A DNA stretch of 64,000 nucleotides, from contig JAZQBM010000001.1 in NCBI GenBank assembly GCA_045545735.1, forward strand, positions 248,001-312,000. Reading direction: 5' to 3'. The notes under the pieces were generated by a model. That model was not told the DNA's origin. It was given only the letters and a program-made list of their open reading frames with translations, and ran no database searches. The stretch comes from Fimenecus sp045545735. Its GTDB lineage: Bacteria > Bacillota > Clostridia > Oscillospirales > Acutalibacteraceae. Position numbers and translations under genes: made by a program. Numbering within the stretch: the stretch's first letter is position 1; the number at the start of each line of letters is the position of its first letter. Shown here piece after piece: positions 61,213 to 64,000 of the stretch.

Positions 61213-63663
61213 CTACATTAAACTTTCAGGATTTATATCAACATAAATATTTATATTGTTTTTATTTTTATCAATTTCTTTAATAAGTTTGCTAATCATT
61301 TCGCGGAATTTTTTATCATTTCTGCACTTAATAATTATTCTGCTTCTAAATTTTCCGCCGACCTTTGAAATCCTTGGTGCTACGGGACCTAAAACAATGA
61401 TTTTAAGGTCAGAATACTGTTCAGAATGAAGTTTTTTGAGGGAATTAAGCAGTTCACCTGCACAATTGTTTACAGCATATTCCTTTTCACCAGATAAACC
61501 AATTACACACAAGTCGCAAAATGGCGGATAGACCATTTGTTTACGCATATTGATTTCAATATCATAAAACGACTCATAATCCTGCTCTTTTGCAAGACAG
61601 ATTATTTCACTATCAGAAAATGCAGTCTGTATATAAGCTTTTCCGGGTGATTTTCCGCGACCACTTCTACCAACAACTTGCGTAATCAAATCAAATACAC
61701 GTTCACCACTTTTATAATCATCATTAAATAGCATCTGGTCAACACTCAAAACACCAACAAGGGTAACATTTTCAAAATTCAAACCTTTTGCAACCATTTG
61801 AGTGCCAACAAGAATATCGTATTCACCTTTACCAAAACTATTGAAGTTTTCTTCATAGGAATATCTTGAATTTGTAGTATCAGTATCCATTCTCAAAATT
61901 TTTGCATCAGGTACAATTAATTTGAGTTCTTCTTCAAGTTTTTGGGTACCTGCACCCACAAATTTCAATGTATCGTTATTACAATTACTACATTTTTTTG
62001 TATATGGTACGGAATAACCACAATAATGGCACATTAACCTGCCATTTTTTATGTGATACGTCATTGAAATACTACAATTAGGACAAGTTGCTACAGTTCC
62101 ACATTCAGTACAGGACACATATGTATTATAACCGCGACGATTAAGTAAAAGAATGCATTGTTTACCATCACTAATAGTTGCTTTAATTTCATCGGCAAGT
62201 TTTTTACTTACATTTTCAAGTACCATATCACTTTGATATGTAGTATCAATGGTTTCAACTACCGGCAAAACGGCATTTCCATAACGCTTATCAAGTTTAA
62301 ATAAAGAATAAACGCCATTTTTTGCTTTTGTATATGTATCAATTGACGGTGTTGCTGATGATAATAACAGTAATCCATTGTGGCAACCGATGCGATATGA
62401 CGCAACTTCACGGGCGTGATATCGTGGTGTCATTTCTGATTTATAAGTATGTTCTTGCTCCTCGTCAATAATAATTAAACCTATTCTTTCGAATGGTGCA
62501 AAAACTGCTGAACGAGTACCAACTACAATTTGTGCTTCCCCGCGTTTAATTCGCTTCCACTCATCAAGTCGCTGACCTAATGACAAAGCACTATGAAGTA
62601 CTGCGACTTTACTGCCATATCGCTCATAAAAAATAGATAACAATTGCGGTGTTAATGAAATTTCAGGAATCATCACAATAATTCCCTTGTCGCTCTTTAT
62701 AGCCTCATCGATTAGTTTTAGATATACCTGAGTTTTTCCGCTACCTGTAACACCGTAAAGCAATGCACCTTTTGCTCCATTATCATTATAAAGTGACAAT
62801 AAACCTTTAAAAGCATTATTTTGGTCTTCAGATAAAACAATTTCATCACAAATAGGTTCATCAATATCACTATAAGGTGAGCGATATACTTCACTATCAA
62901 ATACTTCAACAATACCTTTACTTTCAAGTGCCGAAACAACAGCAGATGTAAAACCCGTAAAATAACATATTTCTTTAACAGACGCCATTCCAACATCAGT
63001 TAAAACTTTTATTACTTCTTTCTGTTTGGCAGTAATTTTACTATAATCACTTAAATCGTCATTAACATCAACCTTTAGACGCACCATTTTGACCGTTGCA
63101 TCGCCCATTCTGCGTTGAGCATCAACATTTCTTAAAAGAATACCTTTAGACACCATTGAGTCAAGAACTTCATCAACTTTTGTCAACGAGCAGGACTTTG
63201 ATATCGTATCACTTTTAACATAACTATTTTTGTCTTTTAAGTAATCAAAAATAGTTTTTTCTTTGTCATCTGTAATTTCACCTATAAATTCACTATTAAC
63301 TGCATAGAGAATACTTACAGACATTGAAAAGCCTAAAGGTAAAAACATTTTACAGGCTTCAAAATATGTGCAGAAACATCTTTCACGAACAAAATTAGCA
63401 GTTTTCAACATTTCAAATGTAAGCAAAGGCTCATCATCAAGAATACTATCAATTTTTTTCAGTTTCTTTTCAATATTTTCAACTTTATTAACTGAAAAAA
63501 CAATGCCAACACGTTTTTTTGATGAAGTGCCAAAGGGTACTAAAACACGTTTACCTGCACAAATATCTTTACATAAAGAATCGGGAACAGAATAATCGAA
63601 TAACATATCAAAGGAATATGCTGTATTTTCAACAGCAACCTTTGCAACCGTTAAATCTTTCAT
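61213..63663 (-). CDS. priA: Primosomal replication-restart helicase PriA
   Basis: Reloads the replicative helicase at stalled forks. The 816-residue protein has an N-terminal 3'-DNA-binding domain (VPFGTSSKKRVGIVF) and Walker A LLYGVTGSGKTQVYLK with the DEEQ box IIDEEQEHTYKSE. A zinc cluster of CxxC pairs follows (CTECGTVATCPNC, CHYC, CSNC), and the helicase VI-like VVGRSGRGKSPG is present. GGGGGCAG precedes ATG 63663. In Bacillus, coaBC lies between rpoZ and priA; here it is absent, with only a 36-nt gap. Confidence 0.97.
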   Translation of the reverse strand: MKDLTVAKVAVENTAYSFDMLFDYSVPDSLCKDICAGKRVLVPFGTSSKKRVGIVFSVNKVENIEKKLKKIDSILDDEPLLTFEMLKTANFVRERCFCTYFEACKMFLPLGFSMSVSILYAVNSEFIGEITDDKEKTIFDYLKDKNSYVKSDTISKSCSLTKVDEVLDSMVSKGILLRNVDAQRRMGDATVKMVRLKVDVNDDLSDYSKITAKQKEVIKVLTDVGMASVKEICYFTGFTSAVVSALESKGIVEVFDSEVYRSPYSDIDEPICDEIVLSEDQNNAFKGLLSLYNDNGAKGALLYGVTGSGKTQVYLKLIDEAIKSDKGIIVMIPEISLTPQLLSIFYERYGSKVAVLHSALSLGQRLDEWKRIKRGEAQIVVGTRSAVFAPFERIGLIIIDEEQEHTYKSEMTPRYHAREVASYRIGCHNGLLLLSSATPSIDTYTKAKNGVYSLFKLDKRYGNAVLPVVETIDTTYQSDMVLENVSKKLADEIKATISDGKQCILLLNRRGYNTYVSCTECGTVATCPNCSISMTYHIKNGRLMCHYCGYSVPYTKKCSNCNNDTLKFVGAGTQKLEEELKLIVPDAKILRMDTDTTNSRYSYEENFNSFGKGEYDILVGTQMVAKGLNFENVTLVGVLSVDQMLFNDDYKSGERVFDLITQVVGRSGRGKSPGKAYIQTAFSDSEIICLAKEQDYESFYDIEINMRKQMVYPPFCDLCVIGLSGEKEYAVNNCAGELLNSLKKLHSEQYSDLKIIVLGPVAPRISKVGGKFRSRIIIKCRNDKKFREMISKLIKEIDKNKNNINIYVDINPESLM

Positions 63664-63699
63664 AATCTGCCCCCTCTGCTATAGTTTATTAAGTTTTAA

Positions 63700-63909
63700 T
63701 TATATGTTTTTGATTTCTTCCGGCTCAACTACTTCATATTTGCCGTTAATGATTTCATCAAGTGCAAGGCTTACTGGTTTTTCATCAAGAATTTCACCAT
63801 TTTCCTGTGCATCTCCTGCAATTTCTCTTGCACGCTTTGCAACAGCAGTAACAAGAGAATAACGGCTTGTTTTGTTTTTGAGTACGTTTCTTAAATCTGG
63901 ATTAAACAT
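63700..63909 (-). CDS. rpoZ: RNA polymerase omega subunit
   Basis: Small subunit that stabilises beta-prime. The 69-residue protein has the conserved core SRYSLVTAVAKRAREIAG and KPVSLALDEIINGKYEV. GAGGTAA precedes ATG 63909. It lies between gmk and priA, the position typical of Firmicutes. An acidic tail ends the protein. Confidence 0.95.
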   Translation of the reverse strand: MFNPDLRNVLKNKTSRYSLVTAVAKRAREIAGDAQENGEILDEKPVSLALDEIINGKYEVVEPEEIKNI

Positions 63910-63941
63910 TATTTATTACCTCACTTATATTATTTATGTAA

Positions 63942-64000
63942 TTAAAGAGCATTAATAATTTCTAAAACATTTTCCGATGCTTTATCTAAATCATCATTAA
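63942..64000 (-). CDS. gmk: Guanylate kinase, C-terminal end only
   Basis: Only the last 18 codons and stop are inside the window (NDDLDKASENVLEIINAL). The start of this tail, NDDLDKA, is the conserved segment near the end of guanylate kinase. The position next to rpoZ agrees. The kinase domain lies right of the window. Confidence 0.75.
   Translation of the reverse strand, partial: NDDLDKASENVLEIINAL

Noticed and set aside
1..64000. CRISPR arrays, insertion sequences, prophage or toxin-antitoxin genes
   Set aside because: No regularly spaced repeats, transposase, integrase, phage structural gene or toxin-antitoxin pair could be recognised in the window.

Overview
The window is a low-GC, gene-dense bacterial chromosome segment with no mobile element, phage, rRNA operon or CRISPR array. 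It points to an anaerobic, spore-forming member of the Clostridia, most likely the Ruminococcus/Oscillospiraceae group. The evidence is the sporulation genes spmA, spmB and a 26-codon spoVM, a secreted autolysin ending in a type I dockerin, two rubrerythrins with a PerR-type regulator, a PyrDB/PyrK dihydroorotate dehydrogenase, and a Bacillus/Clostridium-type gmk-rpoZ-priA-def-fmt-rsmB-rlmN-prpC-prkC-rsgA-thiN-spoVM cluster. TTG and GTG starts are frequent, and several start calls here were moved to the codon that has a properly spaced Shine-Dalgarno (SD) sequence.

Left part (1-12.0 kb, minus strand): two nucleotide operons lie head to tail. pyrC-pyrK-pyrD-pyrF-pyrE-pyrB-pyrI makes UMP. It is followed by purE-purC-purF-purM-purN-purO-purH (purH cut by the left edge) for IMP synthesis. 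The pur operon has its own sigma-A promoter and a ZTP (pfl) riboswitch whose 3' end overlaps a terminator, so the operon should respond to accumulated ZTP/ZMP (AICAR). Two features are unusual: the PurF homologue lacks the glutaminase cysteine, and the last two steps use a separate archaeal-type PurO and a stand-alone AICAR transformylase instead of a fused PurH. A rubrerythrin gene precedes the pyr operon.

Middle (12-52 kb): short operons of mixed function. They include trmO; a GH28-like hydrolase with a sugar acetyltransferase; asnB-ldh; an MreB-like actin; typA; a GH123-like (DUF4091) hydrolase with a SEDS membrane protein; a coiled-coil DivIVA-like protein with an orphan fumarase beta subunit and PcrA; a membrane-anchored alpha/beta hydrolase; uvrB-uvrA; spmA-spmB; the glycolytic operon pgk-tpiA-gpmI; a GH2 enzyme with a WYL regulator; tRNA-Leu(UAG); a membrane protein; a CapA-like phosphatase; tRNA-Ser(GGA) followed by an AGCS symporter and an amidase; a two-subunit aconitase X; the dockerin-bearing glucosaminidase; a GHL10 lipoprotein; and perR with a reverse rubrerythrin.

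Right part (52-64 kb, minus strand): the translation/replication/cell-envelope-signalling cluster, from gmk (cut by the right edge) down to spoVM. It includes the PASTA kinase PrkC and its phosphatase PrpC. Between thiN and spoVM lies an unrecognised 48-residue membrane ORF. No wholly new multi-gene system is evident. The strongest leads are the cysteine-less PurF, the spoVM-linked small membrane protein, the dockerin autolysin, and two genes whose SD lies inside a terminator-like hairpin.
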